Below are positions 10,701 to 21,172 of a stretch of 31,666 nt of DNA, piece after piece; the first letter of the stretch is position 1, and each line of letters begins with the position of its first letter. Where the stretch lies: NCBI GenBank assembly GCA_003427395.1, contig BFEA01000293.1, positions 1,026,079 to 1,057,744 on the forward strand, in the 5' to 3' direction. A program made the position numbers and the translations under genes. This DNA comes from Chara braunii (lineage: Eukaryota > Streptophyta > Charophyceae > Charales > Characeae). The notes beneath the pieces were generated by a model that saw only the letters and a list, made by a program, of their open reading frames with translations, made no database searches and had not been told where the DNA came from.

Positions 10701-12332
10701 GAGGGGACATCAGACTGCAATGATGTTTCCCTCCACAGGTAGGAGGTACCAGGTAGACTTGGAGGCCCGCGCAGCCGTAAAGCAACCGCGCAAGGAGGCA
10801 CTTCGCCGGTATATCTCACCAAGAGCTGAAGTGCTCCACCTCATTTGCTTGTGTGCAGTTTGGAGACATACTGCTAGAATGGGCACCCAACTGAAGCAGC
10901 GCTGGGTGAGGAAGGAGGTGACCTAAGCCTTCCACCTTGGCTATGGTGGAGAGGAGCAAGGAGGAACATCCGGGAAAGGGGAGGAGGAAGACGGTGAGCA
11001 AGGAGGAGACTAAAGAGGGAGCTTACCTTACTATGGTGGTCTTCATCTTCATCTTCTTGGTTGGCATTGTACCTGGAAGGCCCTAGTTGGGGTTGGCACC
11101 TACAAGGAAGACTTTGGGGGTAGTGCTAGGCATAGCAACCATAGAAGGAGGGGCATAGTAGCTTTCCGTTGTCCTCTCAACATAGGAGCTCCACTTCGAC
11201 AGTCCGCCATAGCCACATGCTCAACTAAGCAGGAGGAAGATGTATGAGATGACTATGGTGGACCTCTTGAGTGGCTGGCAGTAAGGGGAGGTTTCAAACA
11301 TTGGTTTTGGTTGATTCTTTCAATGTTATTAGTATTACTATTGTTAATGATGAGAAGAGAGTTCTGATAATTGCTCCATACAACTTCCTTTCGCAATGCA
11401 AATAAACCTTATCTTTCATTTGTGTCCCCCAAACTGGTCTAAGTGGATGCATCCTTCGGATTGGTTGGGATTTTAGCGCCTTGGGGAAGGTGAGGCTGTG
11501 ACTTCGTCATTGAATCGTGGTTCGGTCCCTTGTAAGTTAAACCACCAGTACACCCAAGGCTAAATGTATGAGCCTAAATTTGAATTTTGGCGAGCCCGCA
11601 AGCGATGGATACCACCACTGGTACCGACTTCTGTGCAGCAGATGGAACAAAAAGGAGGTAGATTTGTCGTGTTCACTCGTACCCGACCCCAAGCCCGATT
11701 GTAATTGCAGTCAGAAACATTCAGGAAAGTGCTAGCCTGAGCACTGAATGGAGTCCTCCCCAACTCTCATGGCAAGGAGGCGGGCTGTCAGGAATGGCCT
11801 CTTCTTCTTTACGAAAGGGAATCACAAAAAGACCTCTTCTACTAAGCTCTAGATGCGATTGCGGTCATATTCATCCTGGCTTTGGTGTACCACTGTACGT
11901 GCAGCAACTCGTCACTGTAATAATGCTTTTTTGTTTTTCTTTTTTCTTTTGCTACTTTTCTTTTCCGCACTTGGGAATCTGTGATGATTGTGCTTGTGTC
12001 AGTTGCTACACCCACGGACTGGATATAGACCCAAGTTCAACTCCATATGCAATCAATAAACTTACCCTAGGCAGTTCAATTTGGATGTGACGCGAACAAT
12101 AAGAAGAAAAATAAGAAAAGAAACAAACAAAAAAAACTATCACGTACCTGCATTTGTATCTTGCTCTATTTCAAACCCAGATGTAGACGATTTCTCAACC
12201 CTGCTGCCAGCACCAACGGAGAACGGTAAGTAGGTTTTCGTTTCTCCCTTTTTTTCTTTTGTTGTAAGGGCAAATAGACACAGATGCAGACTGGCCAAAG
12301 AAAGGACAAAAAATGGGAAAGAAAATGAGTTG
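10701..12332. other. No gene recognised
   Basis: Mixed sequence with short open frames on both strands, none with a recognisable domain. One stretch at 11473-11530 has a weak tRNA-like look: TTAGCGCCTTGGGG as a poor A box, then GGTTCGGTCCC as a good B box about 40 bases later. The pairing is too poor to call an RNA gene. Confidence 0.45.
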
Positions 12333-12415
12333 GCGCCCGTTGAAACAGGTGCATGGCTCGTTTTTGAAGACCTTTTGTCTCCAAGAACGAGCAAGGCGCC
12401 TGTTTCAACGGGTGC
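12333..12415. repeat. Imperfect hairpin repeat
   Basis: The left arm begins GCGCCCGTTGAAACAGG. The right arm ends CCTGTTTCAACGGGTGC. About 29 of 33 arm positions are complementary, with a 17-base loop. It may be a very small MITE or a regulatory hairpin; no target duplication was seen. Confidence 0.6.
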
Positions 12416-13373
12416 TTGCTGGTTGCCCGCCATTTATCAGTCAAATCTTCGTTGCTGCTTTTTTTTTTTTTTTTTTGCCTTTTGCCTCTCGTATGTGCAT
12501 GCATTTCCACATGCATGGCCCAAACAAGAAGGACATCTTGTAGTCCGTTTTCATTTTACGTTGGGTCCACGTTGTCGGAGGATGGGGTGTCCCGACCCTC
12601 TGCTGTGTACCAGAACACCCTGCTCACAGCCCTCGGTAGTATGTCAGGCTTATCGTGTGCGCAGTCTGTTGTGCTGGCGCTCTCACTGGTAAAAAGAAGG
12701 GGGGTGCGCCACCAGGCTTTCCTTTGGTCCAGGCAGGCTCGACACCCTGTTATACAACAAAGCACAATCGCCCTGTGCTCGTGGTAGCTGCCGGGCTCGG
12801 CTAGGGACGCAAAGGTATAGGGACCGGCGCAGTTTTTTCTACTGCGCCCTGAGTTCCCTCTAGTCAGGTTATGGGATCGTCACACGTCGCGCGATCGGTA
12901 TCAAAATGAAAAAGAAAAGAAAGGACGAGAAAGAAAAAGGAAAAAGATAGACGAGGGAGTAGAACTTCGTGTTTACTATCTACACCAAGTATCTAGGTCG
13001 TTCTTTTAGTACTTAATCAATCTGATGATTGCAGATGGTCCCGCAACGTTATATTTTCCTTCTTTTCTTTCTTTCTTTTTCTATTATTATTACTTGCTAA
13101 GTGCCCGCGGTGCAGACGGTGCGGGTGATGCCCACATAAATAAGAAATGTTATAGGCAACCTGATACGGACCACTCACATAAACCGCGACGGACTTAAAA
13201 ACAAAAAAAAAGAATAAGAGGGTAATAAAGAATAGGCTAAAACTGGCTTCGAAGTCTAAGTTTAATTGACCAATAGCTTAGTGACCCTGGTGCGGGCGGT
13301 GCGGGCGGTGCGGGCTACACCCACAACCAAAACTACCGAAACGGTAAAGAAAATAGCATAGAGTAGAGGAGAG
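12416..13373. other. No gene recognised
   Basis: Several frames stay open for about 120 codons on the + strand between 12330 and 12790 without recognisable domains. A T-run of about 17 lies near 12459-12476. Three GGTGCGGGC-like words lie near 13288-13316. Confidence 0.45.
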
Positions 13374-13568
13374 TGTCATAGAGTAGAGTAGAGTAGAGTA
13401 GAGTAGAGTAGAGTAGAGTAGAGTAGAGTAGAGTAGAGTGGAGCGTAGAGTAGAGTAGAGTAGAGTAGAGTAGAGTAGAGTCGAGTCGAGTCGAGTCGAG
13501 TCGAGACGAGTCAAGTAGAGTAGAGTAGAGTAGAGTAGAATAAAGTATAATAGAGTAGAGTGTCATAG
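13374..13568. repeat. GAGTA pentamer satellite, left block
   Basis: Nearly pure TAGAG units with a short GAGTC variant block near 13480-13505. The minus-strand translations read (LLYST)n and are artefacts of the 5-bp period. Confidence 0.97.
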
Positions 13569-14536
13569 AGTAGCAGAGGTTGACATTGGGTGGCCGTGAC
13601 CCGACCCGACCGAACCCAGCCGTACCCGACAGTTCTGGACGGGTGCGGGTACGACATGATTAGTATGCACCGGGGCAGTTGGGTTTGGAAATCTGAGGGG
13701 GGGATATGGCTGGGCAGGAAATTGTAGGGCGGGTGGGGCTGAGTGTTGACACAGTCCCAAGACGGTTACGGCCGGGCAAAGGTTTGCCCTGGTTCCGGGT
13801 GCCGCTAGGTAGAGGTTTCGTGCGGGTGACCCGAGGCCTGTAGGCATACTAGGCATATTAGGCAAGCCTAGGTAGTATGAGGGCCAAGCTTGACCCTTTT
13901 TCTTCACTGGGAAACAGTGGTACTGGTGAGGCATGCCCCTAGTATAAATTTGTCTTTGGTCGTCTGTCATTCGTCTTAGGGTCGAGGTAGTAGTAGGGCC
14001 AGCCCGTACTGTTAATTTGACCTGGCCCAAATCATTTCATCCTGTGGACTACAGCATTCACTAATAATCTCGGGCCATAATTGCGTCAGATCCATCAAGA
14101 TCTGGCTGTAGTTGCGGCCAAATGTAGACAAGAAAGTATCAATGATTGACGGCTCCAAAACTCGACGCGGAAATCTGTGAATCCGCTAAGGAATCCAACA
14201 TGCAAAGGCCTAAGTTTGAAATAAAGATAAAAGGGAAAACGAAGCCTGGGTGGAAAAGTTTGGGCACAGGTACGGCTGGGCACGGGAGGATGGATACTGG
14301 GTTCGGGTGCGGCTGGATGCGGGTGACCGAAAATTTGACCTGGGTGTGGCTGGTTATGGGTAGACAATTTTTAAATCAGCCTGGGCGGGCTGGGTACGAG
14401 TAGAAGGGAAAACAAATAGCGTGGGTGTGCTGGGTCTGGGTAAAAAAATTGTGTTTACATGGGTCCGACCAGATATGATACATCAAGGCTTGGGGTGGGT
14501 CGGATATGGGTAGGAAAAAAAACGGTTTTGCGACCT
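13569..14536. repeat. Degenerate GGGTACGG/GGCTGGG-type repeat region
   Basis: Words of the form GGCTGGGTACGGGTA recur with spacers of roughly 40-70 bases, for example near 14270, 14290, 14310, 14350, 14385 and 14425. The complementary words CCCGACCCGACC lie near 13601. It looks like an old minisatellite between two satellite blocks. No gene recognised. Confidence 0.45.
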
Positions 14537-15109
14537 CTGTAGAGTAGAGTAGAGTAGAGTAGAGTGTCGTAAAGTTTCGTAGAGTAGTGTTGTAGAAAGT
14601 GTCGTAGAGTGTTGTGGAGTGTCGCAGAGTGTCGTAGAGTGCCATAGAGTGTCGTAGAGTGTCGTAGAGTAGAGGAGAGCATAGTAGAGTGTCGTAGAAT
14701 ACAGTAGAGTAGAGTAGAGTGTCGTAAGTGTCGTAGAGTAGGGTAGAGTATAGTAAAGTAAAGTAGAGTAACGTAGAGTAGAGTAGACTGTCGTCGAGTA
14801 GGGTAAAGTACAATGTCGTCGACTGGAGTAGAGTAGAGTGTTGCCGAGCAGAGTGTCGTAGAGTGTCGTAGAGTAGAGTGTCATCGAGTAGAATGTCATC
14901 GAGTAGAGTGTAGTATAGTAGAGTAGAGTTGAGTGTACTATAGTAGAGTAGAGTGTCGTAGAGTGGAGTGTCGTAGAGTAGAGTGTTGCAGAGTAGAGTA
15001 GACTGTCGTATTGTAGGGTGGAGTAGAGTGGAGTAGAGTGGATTAGAGTAGAGAAAAGTAGAGTGTCGTAGAGTATCGGAAAGTACAGTAGAGTAGATTA
15101 GAGAATAGT

Positions 15110-15475
15110 AACTGCCATTTCGTCAAAATGGACATTTTTTATTTTTTGAACGAAATTGAAACTGAGTTTTTTCAATTTTTTTGGTCGAAAACTCAGTCTA
15201 AATTTGTTGCTCTTGATGGTCCCGCGTTTTTAAAACGCTGGACCCCCTGTATGTATCTGGACCTAGCTTGAGACCAGGTACATCCAGGGGGGACCGCCTG
15301 GATGTATCTCGTCTCAAGCTAGGTCCAGATACATACAGGAGGTCTAGTCTTTTAAAAACGCCGGACCCTCAAAAGCAACAAATTTAGACTGAGTTTTCGG
15401 CCAAAAAAGTTAAAAAGGCTCAGTTTCAATTTCGTTCAGAAAATAAAAAATGTCCATTTTGACAAAATGGTAGTT
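15110..15475. repeat. 366-bp near-perfect palindrome, copy 1
   Basis: The arms are about 180 bases each around a centre near 15292 (CATCCAGG ... CCTGGATG). The outer ends are AACTGCCATTT and AAATGGTAGTT. Arms differ at scattered sites. No coding capacity is seen. This is a foldback transposon or large MITE; target duplications cannot be scored because the flank is itself periodic. Confidence 0.85.
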
Positions 15476-15771
15476 TAGTAGAGTAGAGTGTTGTAGAGTA
15501 CTGTAGAGTGTCATAGAGTGTTGTAGAGTGGCGTGGAGTGTCGTAGAATAGAGTAGAATGTCGTAGTGTCGTAGAGTAGAGTAGACTAGACTAGAGTAGA
15601 GTGTCATACGAGTAGAGTAGAGTGTCATAGAGTAGAGTAGAGTGTCATAGAGTGTCGTAGAGTGTCGTAGAGTAGAGTATTCTAGAGTATCGTAGAGTAA
15701 TGTACAGTAGAGTAGAGTAGAGTAGAGTAGTAGAGTATCGGAAAGTACAGTAGAGTAGATTAGAGTATAGT

Positions 15772-16137
15772 AACTGCCATTTCGTCAAAATGGACATTTT
15801 TTATTTTTTGAACGAAATTGAAACCGAGTTTTTTCAACTTTTTTGGTCGAAAACTCAGTCTAAATTTGTTACGCTTGAGGGTCCGGCGTTTTCAAAATGC
15901 TGGACCCCCTGTATGTATCTGGACCTAGCTTGAGACCAGATACATCCAAGGGGGACCACCTGGATGTATCTCGTCTCAAGCTAGGTCTAGATACATACAG
16001 GGGGTCCAGTCTTTTAAAAACACCGGACCCTCAAGAGCAACAAATTTAGACTGAGTTTTCGGCCAAAAAAGTTGAAAAAACTCAGTTTCAATTTCGTTCA
16101 GAAAATAAAAAATGTCCATTTTGACAAAATGGTAGTT
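15772..16137. repeat. 366-bp near-perfect palindrome, copy 2
   Basis: Same length and structure as copy 1, with point differences (for example near the centre and in the AAAACGCTGG-type inner segment). It lies inside the second unit of the 662-bp duplication. Confidence 0.85.
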
Positions 16138-16880
16138 TAGTAGAGTAGAGTGTTGTAGAGTACCGTAGAGTGTCATAGAGTGTTGTAGAGTGGCGTGGAG
16201 TGTCGTAGAATATAGTAGAGAATATAGTAGAATGTCGTAGTGTCGTAGAGTAGAGTAGACTAGACTAGAGTAGAGTGTCATACAAGTAGAGTAGAGTGTC
16301 ATTGACTAGAGTAGAGTGTCATAGAGTAGAGTAGAGTGTCGTAGAGTAGAGTATTCTAGAGTAGAGTAGAGTAAAGTAGAGTAGAGTAGAGTAGAGTAAA
16401 GTAGAGTAGAGTAGAGTAGAGTAGAGTAAAGTAGAGTAGAGTAGAGTAGAGTATCACAAACAGGAGTAGAGTATCATAAACAGGAGTAAAGTGTCGTAGA
16501 GAAGAGCAAAGTGTCGTAAAGTAGAGTAGAGTATTGTAGAGTACATTGTCGTACGGTATAATAAAGTAGAGTATAATAGAGTAGAGTAGAGTGTCGCGAA
16601 GCAGAGTAAAGTAGAGTAGAGTGTCGCAGAGTGTCGTAGAGTAGAGTGTCATAGAGTACATTAGAGTGTCGCATAGTAGAGTAGAGTGTCGTAGAGTAGA
16701 GTAGGGTATCATAAACCGGAGTATAGTGTTGCATAGTAGAGTAGAGTGTCGCATAGTAGAGTAGAGTAGGGTATCATAAACAAAAGTAGAGTGTCGTCGA
16801 GTAGATTACAATAGAGTGTCGTAGAGAAGAGCAAAGTGCCGTAGAGTAGAGTAGAGTATCGCAGAGTAAATCGTCGTACA

Positions 16881-17154
16881 ATATTGAGGGTATGGTGTTA
16901 TGAAACCGCCCTAGCGGCCCTACCCTTTGTCCATATATATCAAAGGGGTCCGGCATTTTCCTGCCTGGATGTATGGCACGACGTAGACGGATATCGCAGG
17001 CAACATGGTTCCCACAGGCAAGGAACACAGAGGCACGCCGACCGCAATTGCAGAGGCATTGCTGTTTGAGCCCCTGTCAACAAATTGGACATGACATGTC
17101 AGGGTGCCAGATGTGAGTGCAATATTGACTGTCATCAAACGTATGAAAACAGAA
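16881..17154. other. Unique stretch, no gene recognised
   Basis: Both strands are open for 60-72 codons here. The minus-strand frame (16920-17138) has ordinary amino-acid composition but no recognisable domain and no visible splice context. Confidence 0.4.
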
Positions 17155-17305
17155 AGTGTGTGTGTGTGCGCACGTGTGTGTGTGTGTGTGCATGTGCTCG
17201 CACGCGCATTATCTTCTTCTTCTTCTTCTTCTTCTTCTTCTTCTTCTTCTTCTTCTTCTTCTTCTGTTTGTTTGTGTTTTTATTTTTATTTTTATTTTTT
17301 ATAAC
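17155..17305. repeat. GT, CTT and TTTTTA microsatellites
   Basis: A GT repeat (about 17155-17190), then a perfect CTT repeat of about 17 units (about 17212-17264), then TTTTTA units (about 17276-17300). Poly-Ser and poly-Leu translations come from the CTT repeat. Confidence 0.97.
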
Positions 17306-18244
17306 TGCAATCAGACTTGTTCTCGTTCACACCTTTCATGCATGTAAACAGCAGCACAGCAAACTGGCGACATGCGCCCACTCAAAACTCAGAGATATGG
17401 CTTCCAGATACGAGTTCACTTTCAATTGGCTATGGCGACTCAACGCCCAAACAACTCACTGTTCACACACACTGGATCACCCTGGATATCCCACACACGT
17501 AACTCTGAACACTCGCACATACACACACACACTTCACACTAACTACAGCTATGGCAGCTATGGCTGCCTCTACCCTATCGCTATACTAAGCTCCTTCTCT
17601 CTCGCCCACTGCGTCCTCCGGGCTCACTGCAGACCTCCTTGCACAAGTCGCTGTGGCAGCGCTTCCGCATGGCTCACGCAGGAATGAATGAAAGGCTGGG
17701 CACTGCCTCTTGATTTATACTCGGAAACTCGTTGGTCTGCCCTTTGCCATCGGCCCATGGTGCTCACAGTCCCCCGTGGTACTTGCTGGACCGGACTGGG
17801 ACTGACTGGACCTTACCGCTGACTGACTGTGGACTCACTGCTGTCCTACCGAGGTCGTACTGCGATTGCACTGCAGTTTAGTCCACCACTTGGCTCGCCA
17901 CTTGACCACTTGCCCACTTGCCGACCTTCTAGAAGGACTACAACTAGACTTCTGGAACTCGCCAAGACTTCTACTCTATAGATCTACAGATCGAACCCCT
18001 GCTACCTACGGACCTATCACAGACCTACCAACTGTCTACGAATACACAGGTCACAGGTTCAACTCTCGGGTCTACACAGATACTGTACATGGGTAGGGTG
18101 AGGTCTAGGGATCGAACCCTGGGATCTGCATCTACTACTGCAAAAGGTGAAAACCGTTTCATAACCATCCGTGCTTCCAGACATGCTTGCACTTAACCGG
18201 ACCATGTGGGTCCGCATGTGTGCATGTTCGGTTAACCGGATGTC
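17306..18244. other. No gene recognised; TATA-like and tRNA-B-box-like words
   Basis: A minus-strand TATAAA lies at 17714-17719. Words resembling tRNA B boxes occur on the minus strand near 17990 and 18113 (GGGTTCGATCCC) and on the plus strand near 18053. No matching A boxes or cloverleaf were found. The composition around 17760-17960, with repeated ACTGG and CACTTG words, looks like an old repeat or LTR. Confidence 0.35.
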
Positions 18245-18275
18245 CACCAGTGGTTAATGTGACCCCCACTTTCAG

Positions 18276-18722
18276 CTGCTGGTTAACGGATGCGAAACTA
18301 AAATTTGGGTTTGTGGGTCAACTTATTTGTGTCTTTTTTTGTTTTTTTGCCTGTTTCTGTTTTTGGTGAAGGTTGTTGCCAAAATTTTTTGAAATCAAGG
18401 TTGGACTATAGGAACAGCTGTGTTGAAACTTCTGACATTATATTTGGCCCAGTTCGGGAAAATTTTGGCAAATTTTGCATGAAAGTGCACTTTTGCCTAA
18501 CTATTTTATGTTTTTTTTCATTGCTGTCTCGGACACAAACATCCAGACATCCGGAAGCGGGAGCCAGACTTGTGTCTGGATCAAACCGAACATCTGGTTA
18601 ACCGGACATCAATCCAGACATCCACAGATGCGGACCCGCAGAAACAGGCCAAAAAAAAAGACACAAATAAATTGAGCCACAAACCCAATTTTAAGTTTTG
18701 CATCCGTTAACCAGGCTGGCAG
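18276..18722. mobile_element. Inner TIR element (about 84-bp TIRs)
   Basis: The left arm 18276-18359 and right arm 18639-18722 are inverted copies. They share GGTTAACGGATGC, GGGTTTGTGG, TTTGTGTCTTTTT and GCCTGTTTCTG. The middle is about 280 bases and contains further GGTTAACCGGA words. It is MITE-like, with a few indels between arms. Confidence 0.75.
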
Positions 18723-18958
18723 CTTGGACTTTTTTGATGTAAAATGGGATGTTGGATAGCGACGTCTGGGTAGGCGTATTTCAGGGAGGGAGGAACTAGC
18801 TTCTCAGCAGCAGGTATCTGGCGCCTGGCACAGGGCGATGAGGTTTCCTCCCTTTTCTTAACAACCTGCACAGTCAATCCTCTGGATGCCAGAGTAATCA
18901 ACTTTGGCAGGCATTTCTCAACCTCCGTTCTTGGTATCTTCCTGATCCACTCTGTATA
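18723..18958 (-). pseudogene. Unrecognised open segment inside the TIR element
   Basis: The minus strand is open for about 78 codons with protein-like composition (YTEWIRKIPRTEVEKCLPKL and onward to KYAYPDVAIQHPILHQ). No start codon is inherent; the frame runs in from the adjacent SINE-like copy. It could be a captured exon fragment, a transposase relic or chance. I do not recognise the family. Confidence 0.25.
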
Positions 18959-18959
18959 T

Positions 18960-19090
18960 GGGACGCTGGACCCGTTTTCCAGCACGTGATGCTCCCCACC
19001 AATAGATGGAGCCTCTCCCCCCGTGCTAGTGGTACCTGCTTTTACCAGTACCACTAGCACTGGAGGGGGTGTTTAAACAACAAAAAAAAA
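18960..19090 (+). mobile_element. SINE-like element, copy 2
   Basis: Head GGGACGCTGGACCCG, TTTTCCAGCACGTG and CCCCACCAATAGATGGAG are all present. An A-rich end lies at 19082-19090. The head stem GCTGGA/TCCAGC is intact. It lies inside the outer TIR element, so it inserted after that element. Confidence 0.6.
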
Positions 19091-19187
19091 CAGGAGCTGA
19101 AAGTGGGGGTCAGTATTAACCACTGGTGATCCCTACTGCAACTGTTGATTGGTGGGGCCAATTTCCTCCAGCTCGAACTGCTGGTCT

Positions 19188-19233
19188 TTGTTCAGTTTTT
19201 CTGATATGGGTTGTTCAGTTTTTCTGATATGGG
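19188..19233. repeat. Perfect 23-bp tandem duplication
   Basis: Two identical units containing TTCAGTTTTTCTGATATGGG. Confidence 0.95.
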
Positions 19234-19337
19234 AGAGGAGGTGGAAGAAGATGTGGAGGAGGAAGCAGCATGCGGCAAAGAGTAGGAGTGAGGGAGAAAA
19301 ACTAGCATGATTGTTGGCGGTCATAGTCGACCTTATC

Positions 19338-19520
19338 TGCTGTGTTCTTGAACTTCCCAGACAGTGTAGTAACGGTTACCGCCATAACTAGCCGTGTCCT
19401 CTGTGCTGTGGACAACTTCGTCACAGTGTAGTCATAGCTCAACCCCCTGTGAGCTGTGTTCTTGGTCAGCGTGAAAAAAAAATGGCCACCATAGCTGGCC
19501 CTGTCCTCTGTCCTTCCAAG
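19338..19520. repeat. Imperfect tandem duplication, about 113 bp
   Basis: GCTGTGTTCTTG, then CCATAACTAGCC, then GTGTCCTCTGT recur about 113 bases later as GCTGTGTTCTTG, CCATAGCTGGCC and CTGTCCTCTGT. Confidence 0.6.
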
Positions 19521-19795
19521 CCGAGCGATCGTTGGTGACCATCCTTTGCCCTGTCTTTTCTGAGTGTGAGGGCCATGATTGAGGGACTGCCATTACAAGC
19601 AGCGCATCAACACTTGCACGGCTGCAATCCTGAGAAGGGACCATAGCAGTGTCCTTCATTCTGCAGACTGCAAAACAAGAAGAACAAAAGGGTGGGGGGG
19701 AGGGGGGGGTTATAATAGGCCCCTGTTGTATACAACTACAGGACACTGATCCAGAAAAAAGACCATAAAGGACTCTGTTCTCAAGCTATCTCTGG

Positions 19796-19917
19796 TCAGA
19801 GACTGACAGCGAGTACCCCCATAACATAACATTAGCACTGACCCCACTTCCTCTTCAGAGTCTGACAGGAAGTACGCCCCCATAAGATAACATAACCACT
19901 GACCCCTCTTCCTCTTC
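19796..19917. repeat. Imperfect tandem duplication, about 60 bp
   Basis: Two units share CAGAG.CTGACAG, AAGTAC or GAGTAC, CCCCCATAA.ATAACAT and CACTGACCCC.CTTCCTCTT. Confidence 0.85.
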
Positions 19918-20823
19918 CATCACTGGGATAATCAGTTTGTGTAATCTCGTTCACCTGCTCATTTGTGGGTTTGATATTACTCCCTGAGTTTGAGTACTGA
20001 ATGATGTGGACTCGGCCTCCTCGACGTCCTCGTCATAGGTGTTTGGGAACTGTGCTTACTTCATCGAAACAGCTCAAATTGAAGCCTGATCAGCACTTCC
20101 TCTTAACTTGAATAAGCCATGTTTGGGACCCGAATCCTCGATCACCGCCATAAAGGGCCTCTGCTGTTGCAAACTTTTAGCCAGAGAGGTTGTCAACAGT
20201 CAAAGATGCGTGAGGCGTCGCGCAGGAGTCTTTGACTTTGAATGTCTTCTGTACTTTTTGCCGAATTGTTTCGACTTGTCTGTACCACTTCCCTGCTGGT
20301 TCCACCCAGCTTAGAGTGAGGCCTCATTATGACCTTCGCCGGAGCCTGGCCTTTCAAGCCTTTGATATGGAAATAATGGACTTGACGTACCGAGCTGCCT
20401 TTGCACTTGCAATAAGCGATCAAAAAACTGAATGCTTGCACCAAAAGACTAAAGGCTATTTTCCAGCTGATTGACAAAAAACCCAAAATGCAAGGATCGT
20501 TATAAGTCAAGAGAGAAAGATATTTCAGTTTCATATCAGAGTCACAAAGGCATAACCAACATGTAAGCAAGTGTACTCTCTCTCTCTGTTACATGCCCAG
20601 TTGGGNGATGTACATAATAACCGAGGATCCGCAATGTGATAAAAAGGACTGAATGGATAATGCAGTGCAAGTAGAATCTCAACAAGCAATGTGCATTCCG
20701 ATACATACAAAANGGTGCTTTTATAGAGCAGGGAAGACTTTAGATACAAGTCCTGACCTGACCGGGACTGACCTCATGCACGTAGCACAAGATAGCGAAG
20801 CAGAATGCTAGAATGCAAATGAC
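19918..20823. other. No gene recognised
   Basis: Open frames of 70-125 codons exist on both strands between 20193 and 20570, without recognisable domains. Two single N bases lie at 20606 and 20712. Confidence 0.45.
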
Positions 20824-21024
20824 TACAGTCTTCCCCCGAATAAAACGCACGTATGTACTATTCAAGTTTCCCTGGAAAAGTCCATTTCTCAAAGTCGGCC
20901 CCCGAAATCCAAATAGTACGCACGTTGAAATAGTACGCACGTTGAAATAGTACGCACGTATGTTCTATTTGAATAGTACGCACATATGTTCTATTCAAAC
21001 AGATGGGTGTTCTATTCAAAGTGT

Positions 21025-21026
<2 letters not shown>
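20824..21026. mobile_element. Hairpin-MITE family, rearranged copy
   Basis: Begins TACAGTCTTCCCCCGAATAA then AACGCACGTATGT, which is the terminal sequence of the family also found at 27065 and 30912. The interior has a 17-bp tandem repeat, AAATAGTACGCACGTTG, and further GAATAGTACGCAC / ATGTTCTATTC pairs. The right end is degenerate (inverted GACTACACTTTGAATAG). Confidence 0.5.
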
Positions 21027-21088
<62 letters not shown>

Positions 21089-21092
21089 NNNN

Positions 21093-21170
<78 letters not shown>
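21027..21170. repeat. TC microsatellite with an assembly gap
   Basis: Pure TC units interrupted by NNNN at 21089-21092. The true length is uncertain. Confidence 0.97.

Positions 21171-21172
<2 letters not shown>

Larger units (their letters stand above)
15069..16350. repeat. Tandem segmental duplication, about 662-bp unit
   Basis: The palindrome and its satellite flanks are repeated once in the same orientation: starts 15110 and 15772, offset 662. Non-periodic words are shared on the left (GTATCGGAAAGTACAG) and on the right (GTGGCGTGGAGTGTCG, then GTAGACTAGACTAG). The palindrome was therefore duplicated together with its flanks and did not insert twice. Confidence 0.85.
14537..16880. repeat. 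GAGTA / GTGTCGTAGA satellite, right block
   Basis: A pentamer array in which pure TAGAG runs alternate with the decamer GTGTCGTAGA and its point variants. It is interrupted by the two palindromes at 15110 and 15772. Long minus-strand open frames rich in Leu, Tyr, Ser and Thr come from the period of five and are not genes. Confidence 0.95.
18245..19128. mobile_element. Nested TIR element, outer copy
   Basis: Terminal inverted repeats of about 37 bases. The left begins CACCAGTGGTTAATGTGACC; the right ends GGTCAGTATTAACCACTGGTG. Inside are a second inverted pair (18276-18359 and 18639-18722), a minus-strand open segment (18723-18958) and a SINE-like copy (18960-19090). The same terminal words CACCAGTGGTTAACGG occur once more at 30236. 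No transposase is visible, so it is probably non-autonomous. Confidence 0.6.

Noticed and set aside
11473-11530. tRNA-like segment on the + strand
   Set aside because: The B box is good, but the A box is poor and the stems do not pair convincingly.
13278-16754. Several long minus-strand open frames rich in Leu-Leu-Tyr-Ser-Thr
   Set aside because: They are translations of the 5-bp satellite, whose period leaves frames free of stops; not genes.
13374-16880. CRISPR-like array
   Set aside because: Repeats are contiguous 5-10 bp units without spacers, and the context is eukaryotic.
16920-17138. 72-codon minus-strand frame with normal composition
   Set aside because: No recognisable domain, start context or splice sites; kept only as an unassigned stretch.
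17985-18130. Three tRNA B-box-like words
   Set aside because: No A boxes at the right distance and no cloverleaf pairing.
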